A stretch of 64,000 nt of DNA. It comes from Xanthobacter sp. YC-JY1 (GTDB lineage: Bacteria > Pseudomonadota > Alphaproteobacteria > Rhizobiales > Xanthobacteraceae). This document shows positions 9,843-19,268 of the stretch, in pieces. The position numbers and the translations under genes were made by a program. The stretch is taken from contig NZ_CP032674.1 of the NCBI RefSeq assembly GCF_021730305.1, positions 4,511,001 through 4,575,000 of the forward strand, written 5' to 3'. The notes beneath the pieces are model-generated. The model was not told the origin of the DNA. It did not search any database and saw only the letters and a program-made list of their open reading frames with translations. Position 1 is the stretch's first letter. Every line of letters starts with the position of its first letter.

Positions 9843-10769
9843 GTGCTGGAGAACATGAAGGCCTTCGTCGCCTCGGTGGAGAGCGAGAGCTTCTCGGAGG
9901 CCGGCCGTCGCCTGCATCTCTCCGCCAATGTGGTGAGCCACCGCATCCAGATGCTGGAAAAGCACCTCGGCTGCCGGCTGTTCAACCGCACCACCCGCCG
10001 CATGAGCCTGACCGAGCAGGGTCGCGTCTATTACGAGGCGATCACCGAGGCGCTGCGCCTCATCGAGGCCGCGGAAAGCAATGTCTCGGAACTGGGCGCC
10101 CTGCCCCGCGGCGCGCTCAGGGTGACGGCGCCGCTCCATCTCGGCCGACGGCTGGTGGCGCAGGTGGCCGCGCGCTACCAGGAAATCCATCCCGAGATCG
10201 ACGTGCGCCTTCGCCTGTCGGAACATACCCTCGACCTCATCGCCGAATCCATCGACGTGGCGCTGCGCCTCGCCACCTTCGAGGATTCCAGCATGATCAT
10301 GCGCAAGGTGGCGCAGGTCGAGCGCATTGTGTGCGCTGCACCCAGCTATCTGGAGCGGGCCGGCGTGCCGCAGCGGCCGCAGGATCTGCTCACGCATCAA
10401 TGCCTCCTCCTGCGGTTCGCGAGCCTTCGGGAATTGCGCTGGATGCTCACCGACGAGGGCCGGGACCTCGCCGTTCCCGTCACCGGCCATCTGGAGGCCG
10501 ACGACGGCGACGTGCTGACGGTGTGGGCCGTCGAGGGCCGCGGCATCGTGGTGAAGCCGCGGTTCGAGGTGGCGGACGCCCTCGCGGACGGCCGCCTTGT
10601 GCCGCTCTTGGAGAAGAACCCGCCCCAGCCGGCGACGCTGGCGGTGCTCTACCCCGCCCGCCAGCTGGTGCCGCTGAAGGTGAAGGCCTTCGCCGATATG
10701 CTGGTGGAGGAGGGGCGGCGCTACATCGCCCGTGAGCTGGCCAAGATCGGGGAGCGGCTGCCGGCCTGA
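9843..10769 (+). CDS. LysR-family transcriptional regulator beside puuD
   Basis: This is a 308-residue LysR-type regulator with a winged helix-turn-helix at about residues 5-62 (SFSEAGRRLHLSANVVSHRIQMLEKHLG) and an effector-binding domain from about 90 on. Its helix-turn-helix has the CrgA/DsdC-like form with NVVSHRI and RTTRRMSLTEQG. The start is GTG 9843. It is transcribed away from puuD with 130 bases between the two starts, the classic place for a LysR protein that controls its divergent neighbour and itself. A role in regulating urate or purine use is inferred from position only; the ligand is not known. Confidence 0.88.
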   Translation: MLENMKAFVASVESESFSEAGRRLHLSANVVSHRIQMLEKHLGCRLFNRTTRRMSLTEQGRVYYEAITEALRLIEAAESNVSELGALPRGALRVTAPLHLGRRLVAQVAARYQEIHPEIDVRLRLSEHTLDLIAESIDVALRLATFEDSSMIMRKVAQVERIVCAAPSYLERAGVPQRPQDLLTHQCLLLRFASLRELRWMLTDEGRDLAVPVTGHLEADDGDVLTVWAVEGRGIVVKPRFEVADALADGRLVPLLEKNPPQPATLAVLYPARQLVPLKVKAFADMLVEEGRRYIARELAKIGERLPA

Positions 10770-10821
10770 GCCTTTCGACACCGACATGCATCCGCCCCCC
10801 CGGCTTGCCCCTGACCGGACC

Positions 10822-12213
10822 TCAGTGCGCCTCGGCCTGCTTGGCGGCGGCGACGATCTCCTCGGTGGAGCTCTTCTTGACGCCGTTGAAGAAGACGTTG
10901 AGCACCACGGCGACGATGGCGCAGAGCAGGATGCCGCTCTCCAGCAGCGGGTGCAGCTCATGCGGCAGCGCCTTGAAGAAGTTGGGCGACACCAGCGGGA
11001 TCATGCCGAAGCCCACCGAGATGGCGACGATGAAGAGGTTGTTGCGGTTGGTCTTGAAATCGACGCCCGTGAGGATGCGCGCGCCGGTGGCCGCCACCAT
11101 GCCGAACATCACGAGACCCGCGCCGCCCAGCACCACCTGGGGCACCGCCTCCACCAAAGCAGCCATCTTCGGCAGCAGGCCGAGGCCGAGCATGATGATG
11201 CCGCCCGTCACCGTCACCCAGCGCGAGCGCACGCCGGTGACGCCGACGAGACCCACGTTCTGCGAGAAGGAGGTGTAGGGGAAGGTGTTGAAGATGCCGC
11301 CGAGCAGCGTGCCGACGCCATCGGCGCGTAGGCCACGGGCCAGGGCCTTCTCGTCCACCGGCTTGCCGGTCATGTCGGAGAGGGCGAGGAACATGCCCAG
11401 CGACTCGATCATCACCACGATCATCACGATGCACATGGTGATGATGGGCACGAGGTGGAACGTGGGCATGCCGAAGTGGAACGGCAGGATGACGTCGAAC
11501 CAGGCCGCCGCGCCCACCTTCTCGAAATGCATGATGCCGAGGGCGGTGGACAAAACGGCGCCGGCGACGATGCCCAGCAGCACCGCCACATTGGCGACGA
11601 AGCCCTTGCCGAAGCGGATGAGCGCGAGGATGACCAGCAGCACGAAGAGGGCGATGCCCAGGCCCTGGAGCTGCCCGTAGTTCGGGTTCGCCACCTGCAC
11701 CACCTTGCCGTCGATGGTCTGGGTGAGGAAGGGAATGCCGCCGCCGGCCCAGTTGATGCCCACCCGCATGAGCGAGATGCCGATCACCATGATGATGGTG
11801 CCCGTCACCACCGGCGGGAACAAAGGCAGCAGGCGCGAGATGAAGGGCGCGACGATGATGCCGAAGATGCCGGCGGCAATCACCGAGCCGTAGATGCCGA
11901 GAATGCCGATGGACGGATCGTTCGCCATCGACAGCATCGGGCCGACCGAGGCGAAGGTGACGCCCATCATCACCGGCAGGCGGATGCCGACGCCGAGGAA
12001 GCCGAGGCACTGCGCGAGAGTCGCGAGGCCGCAGGCGAACAGGTCGGCCGAGATCAGGAACGCCACCTGCTCCGGCGGCAGCTTGAGCGCGCGGCCGATG
12101 ATGAGCGGCACCGCGACGGCGCCGGCATACATCACCAGCACATGCTGGAGGCCGAGCACCGCCAGCTTCGGTGCGGGCAAGACTTCGTCAACGGGATGAA
12201 CGGTTTGTGACAT
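10822..12213 (-). CDS. NCS2 family urate/xanthine permease
   Basis: This is a nucleobase:cation symporter of the NCS2 (UraA/XanP/UacT) family with about 12-14 membrane helices. The 463 residues open with the diagnostic block LGLQHVLVMYAGAVAVPLIIG and include TFASVGPMLSM and the GMVAATGARIL segment of the urate/xanthine branch. Start ATG 12213 follows a GGGGGA ribosome site; the frame extends further upstream to 12333 without support. It is divergent from hiuH and embedded among urate degradation genes, so urate or xanthine import is the likely role. The choice between urate and xanthine cannot be made from sequence by eye. Confidence 0.9.
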   Translation of the reverse strand: MSQTVHPVDEVLPAPKLAVLGLQHVLVMYAGAVAVPLIIGRALKLPPEQVAFLISADLFACGLATLAQCLGFLGVGIRLPVMMGVTFASVGPMLSMANDPSIGILGIYGSVIAAGIFGIIVAPFISRLLPLFPPVVTGTIIMVIGISLMRVGINWAGGGIPFLTQTIDGKVVQVANPNYGQLQGLGIALFVLLVILALIRFGKGFVANVAVLLGIVAGAVLSTALGIMHFEKVGAAAWFDVILPFHFGMPTFHLVPIITMCIVMIVVMIESLGMFLALSDMTGKPVDEKALARGLRADGVGTLLGGIFNTFPYTSFSQNVGLVGVTGVRSRWVTVTGGIIMLGLGLLPKMAALVEAVPQVVLGGAGLVMFGMVAATGARILTGVDFKTNRNNLFIVAISVGFGMIPLVSPNFFKALPHELHPLLESGILLCAIVAVVLNVFFNGVKKSSTEEIVAAAKQAEAH

Positions 12214-12519
12214 GAGGGTCCCCCAATGGAATGGGCCGTCGATGCGGGAAGGGCGTTCTTCAAAATTATTGGCGACGGCAACGCTCCGGCGCGGTTCCGA
12301 ACGGGCATTGCCCAACTCATCGGCATGCCTCATTGGAGATCAAATCCTGCGCGGGGGAAATACGTTTGGTAATCGGAATATCTTCCGATTTTTTTGGAAA
12401 ATGGATCGGCCAAGCGCGGGTTATGCTGCCGCGCAGCGGAGCGTTCGCCCGGCCGCCTGCCCTGCATCCGCAAGGCTTCGGCCGGGACATGAGCGCTCGG
12501 ATCAGGAGACGAGGAAGCG
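12214..12519. other. Divergent intergenic region between permease and hiuH
   Basis: This 306-base stretch separates the divergent permease and hiuH genes and is visibly richer in A/T than its surroundings (runs such as AAAATTATT and GGAAAATGG), as expected for back-to-back promoters. It holds a strong palindrome at 12371-12390 (listed separately). I see no open reading frame that looks real. Confidence 0.5.
12371..12395 (+). promoter_or_regulatory. Palindrome with T-run in the hiuH leader region
   Basis: A perfect 8-bp inverted repeat AATCGGAA-tatc-TTCCGATT is followed at once by five more T, giving seven T in a row. Read on the plus strand it has the exact form of an intrinsic terminator, yet it lies 125 bases before hiuH in a divergent promoter region. 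It is therefore either an attenuator in the hiuH leader or a 20-bp operator for a dimeric regulator such as the nearby LysR protein. Confidence 0.5.
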
Positions 12520-12870
12520 ATGGGGCGGCTGTCCACTCATGTGCTCGATACGGTATCCGGTGGCCCGGCCGCCGATGTGGCGGTGGAGCTTTACCGGCTG
12601 ACGGCCGATGGCGGGCGCACCCTCGTCACCACCCGCCGCACCAATGCGGACGGCCGCACCGATGCCCCCCTGCTGGCGGGAGACGACTTCATCCCCGGCA
12701 CCTATGAGCTGGTCTTCCATATCGGCGCCCATTTCCGCGCCACCGGCGCGCCGGTGGCCGACCCGCCCTTCCTCGACGTGGTGCCCCTGCGCGTGACCCT
12801 CATCGAAGGGCACTATCACGTGCCGCTCCTGTGCTCCCCGTGGAGCTATTCCACCTACCGGGGGTCCTGA
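12520..12870 (+). CDS. hiuH: 5-hydroxyisourate hydrolase HiuH (transthyretin-like)
   Basis: HiuH hydrolyses 5-hydroxyisourate, the product of urate oxidation, to OHCU. The 116-residue protein has the N-terminal STHVLDTVSGGPA motif with the first catalytic His, the conserved Arg/Thr region TRRTNADGRTD, the EGHYHVPLL motif with further active-site His residues, and the C-terminal YRGS tetrapeptide that marks bacterial HIU hydrolases against transthyretin. Length and motifs are complete. It begins an apparent operon with the PuuE-UraD fusion (4-base gap) and allantoate amidohydrolase. Confidence 0.97.
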   Translation: MGRLSTHVLDTVSGGPAADVAVELYRLTADGGRTLVTTRRTNADGRTDAPLLAGDDFIPGTYELVFHIGAHFRATGAPVADPPFLDVVPLRVTLIEGHYHVPLLCSPWSYSTYRGS

Positions 12871-12874
12871 GCCC

Positions 12875-14353
12875 ATGCCCGCCCCCTTCACCGGCCGCGA
12901 CAATTCCGGCATCCCCACCGATCCCGTCACCGGCAAGCCTTATCCGCGCGATCTGGTGGGCTACGGCCGCAATCCCCCCCATCCCCGCTGGCCGGGGGAT
13001 GCGCGCATCGCCGTGCAGTTCGTGGTGAATTACGAGGAGGGCGGCGAGAATTCGGTCCTCCATGGCGATAATGCCTCGGAAGCCTTCCTGTCCGAGATCA
13101 TCGGCGCCGTGCCCTGGCCCCGCCAGCGGCACATGAACATGGAGTCCGTCTACGAGTTCGGCGCCCGCGTCGGCATCTGGCGGCTGCTGCGCCTGTTTGG
13201 CGAGCGCAACATGCCGGCGACGGTCTATGGCGTCGCCACCGCTCTCGCCCGCAATCCCGATGCCGTCGCGGCCATGCAGCAGGCCGGCTGGGAGCTGGCG
13301 AGCCACGGCTACAAGTGGATCGAATACAAGGATTTCACCCGTGACGCCGAGCGCGAGCACATCGAGGAGGCCGTCCGCCTGCACACGCAGGTGACGGGCG
13401 AACGCCCGCTCGGCTTCTACCAGGGCCGCTCGGCCGAGCACACCGTGCCGCTGCTGATGGAGGAAGGCGGCTTCCTCTATGTGGCCGACAGCTATGCGGA
13501 CGAGCTGCCCTATTGGATCTATGGGCCGCGCGGCCCGCAGCTCGTGGTGCCCTACACGCTCGATGCGAACGACATGCGCTTCTCGGTGGCGGCGGGCTTC
13601 TCCAACGGCACCGAATTCTTCGACTATCTGAAGGACAGCTTCGACCTGCTCTATGCCGAGGGGGCCACCGCCCCGCGGATGATGTCCATCGGCCTTCATC
13701 CGCGTCTTGCGGGGCGGCCAGGCCGGGCGCAGGCGCTGGCCCGCTTCCTCGACTACATCGCCGGGCACGAGAAGGTGTGGGTGGCGCGCCGCCTCGACAT
13801 CGCCCGCCACTGGATCGCCCATCACCCGCCGGCGGGGGGCTACCGGCCCACCTACATGCCGCGCGGCCTGTTCGTGGAGCGGTTCGGCGGCGTCTACGAG
13901 CATTCGCCATGGATCGCGGAAGGCGCCTACAACCGCGGCCTCACCGCGCGCGCCGATACCGCCGAGGGCCTCAACGAAGCGCTGGCGGCCGTGCTGCGCG
14001 CGGCACCGGCCGAGAAGCAGATGGGGGTCATCCACGCCCATCCCGACCTTGCCGGCAAGCTCGCCGAGGCAAAGCTCCTCACCGCCGATTCCGCCGCCGA
14101 GCAGGCCTCCGCCGGCCTCGACCAGCTCACGGCGGAGGAAAAGGCGCGCTTCACCGCGCTGAACGACGCCTACAAGGCGAAGTTCGGCTTCGTCTTCATC
14201 ATGGCCATCCGCGGGCGCAGCAAGGCCGACATCCTCGCCGCCTTCGAGCGCCGTCTCGCCCACGACCGCGAGACCGAAGTGGCCGAGGCGCTGGCGCAGA
14301 TCGAGCGCATCGCCTTGCTGCGCCTGTCCCAGATGTTGCCGGCCGCGTCCTGA
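12875..14353 (+). CDS. puuE: Fused allantoinase PuuE and OHCU decarboxylase UraD
   Basis: One 492-residue chain joins two consecutive steps of urate breakdown. Residues 1 to about 315 are a PuuE-type allantoinase of the polysaccharide deacetylase fold (GRNPPHPRWPGDARIAVQF, VNYEEGGENS, ELASHGYKW, FYQGRSAEHT), which opens allantoin to allantoate without the metal centre of classical allantoinase. Residues from about 325 are an OHCU decarboxylase (FGGVYEHSPWIAEGAY, HPDLAGKLAEA, FGFVFIMAIRGRS), which makes S-allantoin from OHCU. The fusion order is the reverse of the reaction order. The start lies 4 bases after the hiuH stop. Such fusions are known in proteobacteria; both halves look intact. Confidence 0.94.
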   Translation: MPAPFTGRDNSGIPTDPVTGKPYPRDLVGYGRNPPHPRWPGDARIAVQFVVNYEEGGENSVLHGDNASEAFLSEIIGAVPWPRQRHMNMESVYEFGARVGIWRLLRLFGERNMPATVYGVATALARNPDAVAAMQQAGWELASHGYKWIEYKDFTRDAEREHIEEAVRLHTQVTGERPLGFYQGRSAEHTVPLLMEEGGFLYVADSYADELPYWIYGPRGPQLVVPYTLDANDMRFSVAAGFSNGTEFFDYLKDSFDLLYAEGATAPRMMSIGLHPRLAGRPGRAQALARFLDYIAGHEKVWVARRLDIARHWIAHHPPAGGYRPTYMPRGLFVERFGGVYEHSPWIAEGAYNRGLTARADTAEGLNEALAAVLRAAPAEKQMGVIHAHPDLAGKLAEAKLLTADSAAEQASAGLDQLTAEEKARFTALNDAYKAKFGFVFIMAIRGRSKADILAAFERRLAHDRETEVAEALAQIERIALLRLSQMLPAAS

Positions 14354-14367
14354 ACAAGGTTTTCTCC

Positions 14368-15636
14368 GTGTCCCGATCTGCCCCCGGCTCCGCCCCGCTC
14401 CCCTCTCCCCTCGACGGCGAGGTCATCGTCTCCCGTCTGAAGGAGCTTGCCGCCTGCACCGACGTGCCCGGCGAGATGACCCGCCTGACGCTCACCCCCG
14501 CCCACAAAAGGGCGGCGGCGCAGGTGTCGTTCTGGATGCGGGAGGCGGGGCTGGCGCAGGTCCATATGGACGCCACCGGCTCCATCGTCGGCCGCTATGC
14601 CGCCGACCGGGCCAATGCCAAGACCCTCGTCCTCGGCTCGCACATCGACACCGTGCGCAACGCCGGCATCTATGACGGCAATCTCGGCGTGCTTACCGCC
14701 ATCGCCGCCGTGGAGGCGCTGAAGCAGCAGGGCATCCGCCTGCCCTTCGCCATCGAGGTCACGGCCTTCGCCGACGAGGAGGGCGTGCGCTTCCTCTCCA
14801 CCCTCACCTCCTCCAAGGCCATGGCCGGCATCTTCGATCCGAAGAGCCTGGAGGACGTGGACGCCCACGGCATCTCCCGCATGGAGGCGCTGCGTTCCTT
14901 CGGCGCGCCGGTGGATCGCGTCGCCGACTGCCGGCGCGATCCGGCCGAGACGCTGGGCTATGTGGAAGTGCATATCGAGCAGGGGCCGGTGCTGGAGGCG
15001 GCGGGCGCGCCGCTCGGCATCGTCACCGGCATCGCCGGCGCCTCGCGCGGGCATGTGCGCATCCGGGGCGAGGCCGGCCATTCCGGCACGTTGCCCATGG
15101 CCATGCGCCATGACGCCCTCACCGCCGCCGCCGAGATGATCCTCGCCGTGGAAGCGCGCGGCCACGCCGACGGCAAGGAGCTCGTGGCCACCGTGGGCAC
15201 GCTCCTCATCGCCGGCAGCGCAGTGAACGTGGTGCCCGGCGAGGTGCAATTCTCCCTCGACGTGCGCGCCCTCTCCGACGAATTGCGCATCCGCGCCGTC
15301 GCCGACATCCGCGCCGCCGTGGCCGATATCGCGGAGCGGCGCGGGGTGAAAGCGAGCGTGGACATCGGCCACGAAGTGCCCGCCGCGCCGTGTCATGGCC
15401 CGCTCAAGGAGCGCATGGCCAAGGTGGTGGAGGGCCTTCAGCTTCCCGTGGTGCGGCTACCCTCGGGCGCCGGGCACGATGCCATGGTGTTTCGCGGCGT
15501 GATGCCCATGGCCATGCTGTTCGTGCGCTCGGAGAACGGCAGCCACAACCCCCGCGAATACGCCGCCCCCGCCGACATCGGCCTCGCGGCGGAAGCGCTC
15601 TATGCGTTCCTGCTGAAGACGGCGGAGGAGATGTGA
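14368..15636 (+). CDS. Allantoate amidohydrolase (M20 family hydantoinase/carbamoylase)
   Basis: This is a zinc- or manganese-dependent amidohydrolase that removes the carbamoyl nitrogen of allantoate in the last step encoded by this operon. The 422 residues carry LVLGSHIDTVRNAGIYDGNLGV (metal ligands His and Asp), FADEEGVRF (catalytic Glu), HIEQGPVLE (Gln/His of the family) and GEAGHSGTLPM, and end with PSGAGHDAM and NGSHNPREYA, all typical of allantoate amidohydrolase and N-carbamoyl amino acid hydrolase. Start GTG 14368 was chosen because AAGG lies eight bases upstream and it lies 14 bases after the preceding stop. Context favours allantoate over beta-ureidopropionate as substrate. Confidence 0.9.
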   Translation: MSRSAPGSAPLPSPLDGEVIVSRLKELAACTDVPGEMTRLTLTPAHKRAAAQVSFWMREAGLAQVHMDATGSIVGRYAADRANAKTLVLGSHIDTVRNAGIYDGNLGVLTAIAAVEALKQQGIRLPFAIEVTAFADEEGVRFLSTLTSSKAMAGIFDPKSLEDVDAHGISRMEALRSFGAPVDRVADCRRDPAETLGYVEVHIEQGPVLEAAGAPLGIVTGIAGASRGHVRIRGEAGHSGTLPMAMRHDALTAAAEMILAVEARGHADGKELVATVGTLLIAGSAVNVVPGEVQFSLDVRALSDELRIRAVADIRAAVADIAERRGVKASVDIGHEVPAAPCHGPLKERMAKVVEGLQLPVVRLPSGAGHDAMVFRGVMPMAMLFVRSENGSHNPREYAAPADIGLAAEALYAFLLKTAEEM

Positions 15637-15683
15637 GGGACTCCCCCTTCCGCTGTCATCATCCGTGAGTCTCCACCGCTCAA

Positions 15684-15796
15684 CCGTCATCGCCCGGCTT
15701 GTCCGGGCGATCCACGGATGGTCTGACGCTAAGCCTTAATGGCTGGGCGCCGACAGGCGGAGGGGTGGATCCCCCGGATGAACCGGGGGATGACGG
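15684..15796. repeat. Pair of palindromic intergenic repeat units
   Basis: Two palindromic units face each other between allC-like and hslO: TCATCGCCCGG-cttgt-CCGGGCGATCCACGG (15687-15717) and TGGATCCCCCGG-atgaa-CCGGGGGATGACGG (15766-15796). Each is a hairpin with the common Hyphomicrobiales intergenic pattern GTCATC...GATCCA, and the second is in the opposite orientation. They look like REP/BIME-type elements, are non-coding, and may also serve as a transcript end between the convergent genes. Confidence 0.65.
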
Positions 15797-15865
15797 CTCT
15801 TGCGGCGCGGGCGCCGCCTCTTACCCCTGCCCACCGAACCGGAGCACGACGGCACACCTAAAGTG

Positions 15866-16873
15866 TCACCCGTCCGCCCGGCCGAGAACCTCCTCGGCGG
15901 TGAACTTGTAGGTGCGGCCGCAGAATTCGCAGGTCACCGTCACCTTGCCGTCGTCCTGGATCATCTCCCGCCGCTCCTCCGGGCCGAAGGAGGCGAGGAC
16001 GCCGGAGACCTTCTCCCGCGAGCAGGAGCAGCGCGCGGCGATGGGCAGCGGATCGAACACCCGCACCCCCCGCTCGTGGAACAGGCGGTAGAGCAGCCGC
16101 TCGGAGGAGAGGTCGCGGTCGATCAGCTCCACGTCCTCCAGCGTGCCGACGAGGGAGCGGGCCTCCACCCAGGCGTCGTCCTCGTCCACCTTGTGCTCTT
16201 CCACGCCCTCGGGCGCGTCGCCCGGGGAGAGGTCGGCCATGCGGGCGCGGGAGGCGTCCTGCGGCAGGAACTGGGCGAGCAGGCCGCCGGCGCGCCAGCT
16301 GGACTCCGCGCCGCCCGGCTTCATCTCCTCGCCCACGGCGAGGCGCACGCGGGTGGGGATCTGCTCGGACTGGTGGAAATATTCGTGCGCCGCCGCCTCC
16401 AGCCCCGAGCCGTCGAGGGCGACCACGCCCTGATAGCGGTTGGTGCTGATGCCCTGGTCGATGGTCATGGCGAGATGGCCGCGGCCCAGCAGCGCCGCCG
16501 GCGAGGTCTCGTTGCGGCGCTCGGCCTCAGCGAGCGCATCGGCATCGTAGCGGGCATAGGCGCGGATCTTGTCCGGGCTGACGAAGTCGGCCACCACCAT
16601 ATCCACCGGCCCGTCGGTCTGGGTCTGGAGGATGAAGCGGCCCTCGAACTTCAGCGAGGAGCCAAGCAGCACGGCGAGCGTGACCGCCTCTCCCACCACG
16701 CGCTTCACCGCGGGCGGATAGGCGTGACGGGCGAGCAGCGCATCGAGCGTGGGGCCGAGGCGGACCGTGCGGCCGCGAATGTCGAGGGCGTCCACCTGGA
16801 AGGCGGTAACGATATCGTCCTGCGTCGCCTCGGAAGCAGCGCGGGTGGCGGTGCGGGTGCGCTCGCCCTTCAT
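15866..16873 (-). CDS. hslO: Redox-regulated chaperone Hsp33
   Basis: Hsp33 is a cytoplasmic holdase that is switched on when its zinc-bound cysteines are oxidised. The 335-residue protein contains the N-terminal Hsp33 fold with ARHAYPPAVKRVVGEAVTLAVLLGSSLKFEG, the TDGPVDMVVADF segment, and the C-terminal zinc switch CSC (about 282-284) and CEFC (about 315-318). All four cysteines are present. It lies downstream of argD-argF on the same strand, an arrangement common in alphaproteobacteria, with a 151-base gap that includes a hairpin. Confidence 0.96.
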   Translation of the reverse strand: MKGERTRTATRAASEATQDDIVTAFQVDALDIRGRTVRLGPTLDALLARHAYPPAVKRVVGEAVTLAVLLGSSLKFEGRFILQTQTDGPVDMVVADFVSPDKIRAYARYDADALAEAERRNETSPAALLGRGHLAMTIDQGISTNRYQGVVALDGSGLEAAAHEYFHQSEQIPTRVRLAVGEEMKPGGAESSWRAGGLLAQFLPQDASRARMADLSPGDAPEGVEEHKVDEDDAWVEARSLVGTLEDVELIDRDLSSERLLYRLFHERGVRVFDPLPIAARCSCSREKVSGVLASFGPEERREMIQDDGKVTVTCEFCGRTYKFTAEEVLGRADG

Positions 16874-16975
16874 GAAAGGTCTCCGGACGTGCCGGACCCG
16901 CGTGCCAGCGCTCAGCGCACGGTCATGGGTCCAGGGGGTTGCATGGTTTCAAGTGTCTGGCCCCACACATATTCA

Positions 16976-17002
16976 CGAGCCGGGCCGTTTCAACCCGGCT
17001 CG
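16976..17002 (-). terminator. Hairpin between argF and hslO
   Basis: A perfect 9-bp stem (CGAGCCGGG / CCCGGCTCG) with a 9-base loop lies 23 bases after the argF stop on the minus strand. No T-run follows, so it may only attenuate read-through into hslO. Confidence 0.35.
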
Positions 17003-17024
17003 CAATGTCCCCGCAGCGGAAGGC

Positions 17025-17957
17025 TCAGCCGCCCACCGCGTCGAAGCACCAGGCGAGCACGCCCTTCTGGGCATGCAGGCGGTTCTCCGCCTCGTCGAAC
17101 ACCACGGACTGGGGACCGTCCATCACCACGTCCGTCACCTCCTCCCCGCGATGGGCGGGCAGGCAGTGCATGAAGATGGCGTCCTTGTCCGCCCGCGCCA
17201 TCAGGGCCGAATTGACCTGATAGGGCTTGAGGATGTTGTGGCGGCGCTCGGCCTCCTTGTCGCCCATGGAGACCCAGGTGTCGGTGATGACGCAATCGAC
17301 GCCCTCCACCGCCTCTTCCGGGTCGCGCATGAACTTCACCTTGGCCTTGGTGCGCTTCACGAAATCCTTCAGCGCCTGGCGCGGCGACAATTCCTTGGGC
17401 GTCGCCACCTTCAGGGTGAAGTCGAAGCGGTCGGCGGCATGCACCCACGAGGCCAGCACGTTGTTGGCGTCGCCGGTCCAGGCCACCGAGCGGCCGGTGA
17501 TGGGGCCGCGATGCTCCTCGAAGGTCATCACGTCCGCCATCACCTGACAGGGATGGCTGATGCGGGTGAGGCCGTTGATGACCGGCACCGTGGCGTATTT
17601 GGCGAGCTCGGTCAGGTCGTCATGGTCCAGGATCCGGATCATGATGGCGTCGACGAAGCGCGACAGCACGCGGGCCGTGTCGGCGATGGTCTCGCCGCGG
17701 CCGAGCTGCATCTCCTGGCCGGTGAGCATGATGGTCTCGCCGCCCAGCTGGCGCATGGCGAGGTCGAACGACACGCGCGTGCGGGTGGACGGCTTGTCGA
17801 ACACCATGGCCAGCGACTTGCCGGCGAGCGGCTTTTCCACCGGCTCGCCCGCCTTGCGGCGGGCCTTCAGGTCCTTGGAGAAGTCCAGAACCCGGCGCAG
17901 CTCCTCGGCCGGGATCTCGGACAGGTCGAGAAAATGACGCACCCCATTCCCCCTCAT
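17025..17957 (-). CDS. argF: Ornithine carbamoyltransferase
   Basis: ArgF joins ornithine and carbamoyl phosphate to citrulline in arginine synthesis. The 310-residue protein has the carbamoyl-phosphate motif [12 protein letters not shown], the [14 protein letters not shown] motif, the ornithine-binding DTWVSMG and the [11 protein letters not shown] motif with the catalytic cysteine. The start ATG overlaps the argD stop by four bases (ATGA), so the two genes are translationally coupled. Residues and length are normal for the family. Confidence 0.97.
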   Translation of the reverse strand: MRGNGVRHFLDLSEIPAEELRRVLDFSKDLKARRKAGEPVEKPLAGKSLAMVFDKPSTRTRVSFDLAMRQLGGETIMLTGQEMQLGRGETIADTARVLSRFVDAIMIRILDHDDLTELAKYATVPVINGLTRISHPCQVMADVMTFEEHRGPITGRSVAWTGDANNVLASWVHAADRFDFTLKVATPKELSPRQALKDFVKRTKAKVKFMRDPEEAVEGVDCVITDTWVSMGDKEAERRHNILKPYQVNSALMARADKDAIFMHCLPAHRGEEVTDVVMDGPQSVVFDEAENRLHAQKGVLAWCFDAVGG

Positions 17958-19162
17958 TCGGCCGCCCCCTTCACCGGATCGGCGGCGAGGCGCGCCTCGA
18001 TGCGCCGGCAGGCGGCTTCGATCTTGTCGGCTGCGATGGCGACCTCCTCCTCGCTCACGGTGAGCGGCGGCAGGAGGCGGATGACGTTCTCGGCGGCGCC
18101 GGGCACCAGCATGCCCTCCTCGCGCAGCGCCGCGATCAGATCGGGCGCCGGCACGGCGGCCTTGATGCCGAGCAGCAGGCCCTGCCCGCGCAGCTCGGCG
18201 ATGACGGCCGGATGGCTGTCGCGCAGCTCGGCGAGGCGCTGCTGGAAGCGGCCGGCGACGCGGTTCACGCGATCGAGGAAGCCATCCTCCAGCACCACGT
18301 CCAGCACCGCATTGCCCACCGCCATGGCCAGCGGGTTGCCGCCATAGGTGGAGCCGTGGGTGCCCACCGTCATGCCCTTGGCGGCCTCTTCGGTGGCAAG
18401 GCAAGCACCCATAGGGAAGCCGCCGCCGATGCCCTTGGCCACCGACATGATGTCCGGGGTGATGCCGGTCCACTCATGGGCGAACAGGCGCCCGGTGCGG
18501 CCGACACCGCTCTGCACTTCGTCGAGCACCAGCAGCAGGCCGTTCTCGTCGCACAGCTGGCGCAGGCCGGCGAGGAAGCCGGCCGGCGGCACGCGCACGC
18601 CGCCCTCGCCCTGCACCGGTTCTACCAGAATGGCGGCGGTCTCGGAGGTCACGGCGGCGCGGGCGGCGTCGAGATCGCCGAACGGCACCTGGTCGAAGCC
18701 CGGAAGGTCCGGGCCGAAGCCTTCGAGATATTTCGGGTTGCCGCCGGCGGCGATGGTCGCCAGCGTGCGGCCGTGGAAGGCGCCCTCGAAGGTGATGATC
18801 CGGTTCTTCTCCGGATGGCCGCTCACATACTGATAGCGGCGCGCCATCTTGATGGCGCACTCCAGCGCTTCCGCACCGGAATTGGTGAAGAACATGGTGT
18901 CCGCGAAGGTCGCTGCCGTCATTCGCGCGGCCAGCTTCTCGGCGCCCGGGATGCGGAACAGGTTGGACACGTGCCACAGCTTCGTCGCCTGCTCGGAGAG
19001 CGCGGCGGCGAGATAGGGGTTGGCGTGGCCCAGCACGTTCACGGCGATGCCGGCAGTGAAGTCGAGGAAACGTCGCCCGTCCGTCGTGACGAGCCAGCAG
19101 CCCTCTCCCCTCTCGAATTGGAGGTCGATGCGTGCGTAGGTCGGCAGAACGGGGGTGATCAC
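17954..19162 (-). CDS. argD: Acetylornithine / succinyldiaminopimelate aminotransferase
   Basis: ArgD is a PLP enzyme that makes N-acetylornithine in the arginine pathway and often also serves lysine synthesis. The 402 residues show the class III aminotransferase marks [56 protein letters not shown] and the PLP lysine in [14 protein letters not shown]. The start codon is ATG rather than the upstream alternatives (GTG at the -1 codon region is possible), with a CTAGGAGGATAGTG ribosome-site region just before it. A structured leader candidate with its own terminator lies 107 bases upstream (19269-19376). It is the first gene of argD-argF. Confidence 0.95.
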   Translation of the reverse strand: MITPVLPTYARIDLQFERGEGCWLVTTDGRRFLDFTAGIAVNVLGHANPYLAAALSEQATKLWHVSNLFRIPGAEKLAARMTAATFADTMFFTNSGAEALECAIKMARRYQYVSGHPEKNRIITFEGAFHGRTLATIAAGGNPKYLEGFGPDLPGFDQVPFGDLDAARAAVTSETAAILVEPVQGEGGVRVPPAGFLAGLRQLCDENGLLLVLDEVQSGVGRTGRLFAHEWTGITPDIMSVAKGIGGGFPMGACLATEEAAKGMTVGTHGSTYGGNPLAMAVGNAVLDVVLEDGFLDRVNRVAGRFQQRLAELRDSHPAVIAELRGQGLLLGIKAAVPAPDLIAALREEGMLVPGAAENVIRLLPPLTVSEEEVAIAADKIEAACRRIEARLAADPVKGAAE

Positions 19163-19268
19163 ACTATCCTCCTAGGGGACTTCGATGCAGGCTTCCTGGC
19201 CTCGAGGTTGCACGGGTTGACGAACACTGTGCGACAGCAGGGCTGTGGCCATGCCGCGCGCACAAACT

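Noticed and set aside
15637-15865. Possible small gene between allantoate amidohydrolase and hslO
   Set aside because: The stretch is occupied by palindromic repeat units and its short frames have no ribosome sites.
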